From assembly GCA_049999725.1 (NCBI GenBank), contig JBNGIS010018826.1:1-27885 (forward strand): a stretch of DNA of 27,885 nucleotides, read 5' to 3'. The stretch's first letter is position 1. Each line of letters opens with the position of its first letter. Source of the DNA: Haplomitrium mnioides (taxonomy: Eukaryota; Marchantiophyta; Haplomitriopsida; Calobryales). Of this stretch, positions 27,525 to 27,885 are shown one piece after another. Position numbers and translations under genes: made by a program. Under the pieces are notes generated by a model, which saw only the letters and a program-made list of their open reading frames with translations, was not told where the DNA came from and did not search any database.

Positions 27525-27885
27525 AATGTCTATGCGCGCATAGGAATCCAACCTCAACATGTGAACACTCCACTCCAAAAACTAGGAGCGCTAAGGAATC
27601 TAAGCTCAACAGGTGAACACTCCACCCCAAAGTCCATGCGCACATAGGAATCGGAACTCACCAACTGAACACTTCGCCCGAAACTCTAGACGCGTTTAGG
27701 AATCCAAACTCACCATCAGAACACTCCACCCTAAAGTCTATGCGCGCATGAGAATCCGAACTCACAACCACAACATTCTTAAAGGAAGACTGAGAAGAAG
27801 CTAGGGTTTGGATTCAGTAGAAAAGTTTTTGTACATTGTACGTTTGGCTTGCAAATCAAAGTCTATACGCGCATAGGGTTCACAC
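27525..27885 (-). repeat. Palindromic repeat array in copy 3, next to the 3' end of the DUF7869-type gene
   Basis: About six units spaced 45-65 bp, with cores such as TCTATGCGCGCATAGGA (about 27529-27545), AGTCCATGCGCACATAGGA, and TCTATACGCGCATAGGG at the window edge. Linkers contain ACCTGTTGAG or GTGTTCA-type text on the minus strand. Copy 2 has no array at the matching position (about 10545-10560). Confidence 0.82.

Larger units (their letters stand above)
26624..27885 (-). mobile_element. DNA transposon copy 3, right-type end, inverted and truncated by the window edge
   Basis: On the minus strand this matches copy 2 from about 11346 back to about 10550: terminal repeat, AT-rich subterminal stretch, the segment with ctagaagtcaagggaatgag, and the 3' end of the DUF7869-type gene. 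It then departs from copy 2 into a palindrome array at 27525-27885. It supplies the sequence missing from the N gap in copy 2. Confidence 0.85.

Noticed and set aside
1-27885. tRNA, rRNA or intact host protein-coding genes
   Set aside because: None seen on either strand. The only tRNA-related sequences are short primer sites next to LTRs, and all recognisable coding sequence belongs to transposable elements.

Overview
The window looks like intergenic repeat DNA from a large, AT-rich plant nuclear genome. I see no intact host gene. Almost everything is transposable-element sequence: chromodomain-bearing Ty3/Gypsy elements (chromoviruses) with tRNA-Met-type primer sites, a fragment of a Tat/Athila-like Gypsy element, a Ty1/Copia fragment, and three copies of an unusual DNA transposon. 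Most reading frames carry stops and frameshifts. Two runs of exactly 100 N (399-498, 11072-11171) are assembly gaps.

The most interesting object is the roughly 8.9 kb element at about 2409-11346. It has imperfect terminal inverted repeats and two divergently transcribed, intron-containing genes, both now pseudogenes. The leftward gene (6563 to 3364) encodes a nuclear-localisation-like basic stretch, a ParB/sulfiredoxin-fold domain (GGNH motif) and a C-terminal Rossmann domain resembling an N4/N6-type DNA methyltransferase. The rightward gene (7027 to about 10506) encodes a protein of the DUF7869 type, with GMDQ, LQLD and GHTHD motifs spaced like the acidic residues of an RNase H-fold transposase. 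Introns inferred from phase-consistent GT/AG sites each contain an array of palindromes centred on TATGCGCGCATA-like sequence. Further arrays lie inside the left end and, in another copy, near the end of the DUF7869 gene. A second copy of the left end (inverted) occupies 1-605, and a second copy of the right end (inverted) occupies 26624-27885. The three copies therefore alternate in orientation.

Layout: 1-605 transposon copy 1 (left end, inverted); 606-1410 Tat/Athila-like integrase fragment (+); 1411-2408 3' end of a chromovirus (-); 2409-11346 transposon copy 2; 11347-13573 chromovirus with an internal deletion (+), ending in its 3' LTR; 13574-15472 unrecognised, probably retroelement-derived sequence; 15473-16460 3' end of another chromovirus (-); 16461-21716 a full-length chromovirus (-) with two LTRs and a perfect 5-bp target duplication ATTGG; 21717-22715 Copia fragment (+); 22716-26623 chromovirus (+) with 5' LTR, cut by transposon copy 3; 26624-27885 transposon copy 3 (right end, inverted).

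Across the chromoviruses, two copies (16461-21716 and 22716-26623) share the same losses: no Gag zinc knuckle, Asn for the second reverse-transcriptase active-site Asp, and Lys for the integrase catalytic Glu. This suggests they came from a source that was already defective and was mobilised in trans. The copy at 11347-13573 keeps the knuckle and the integrase Glu.
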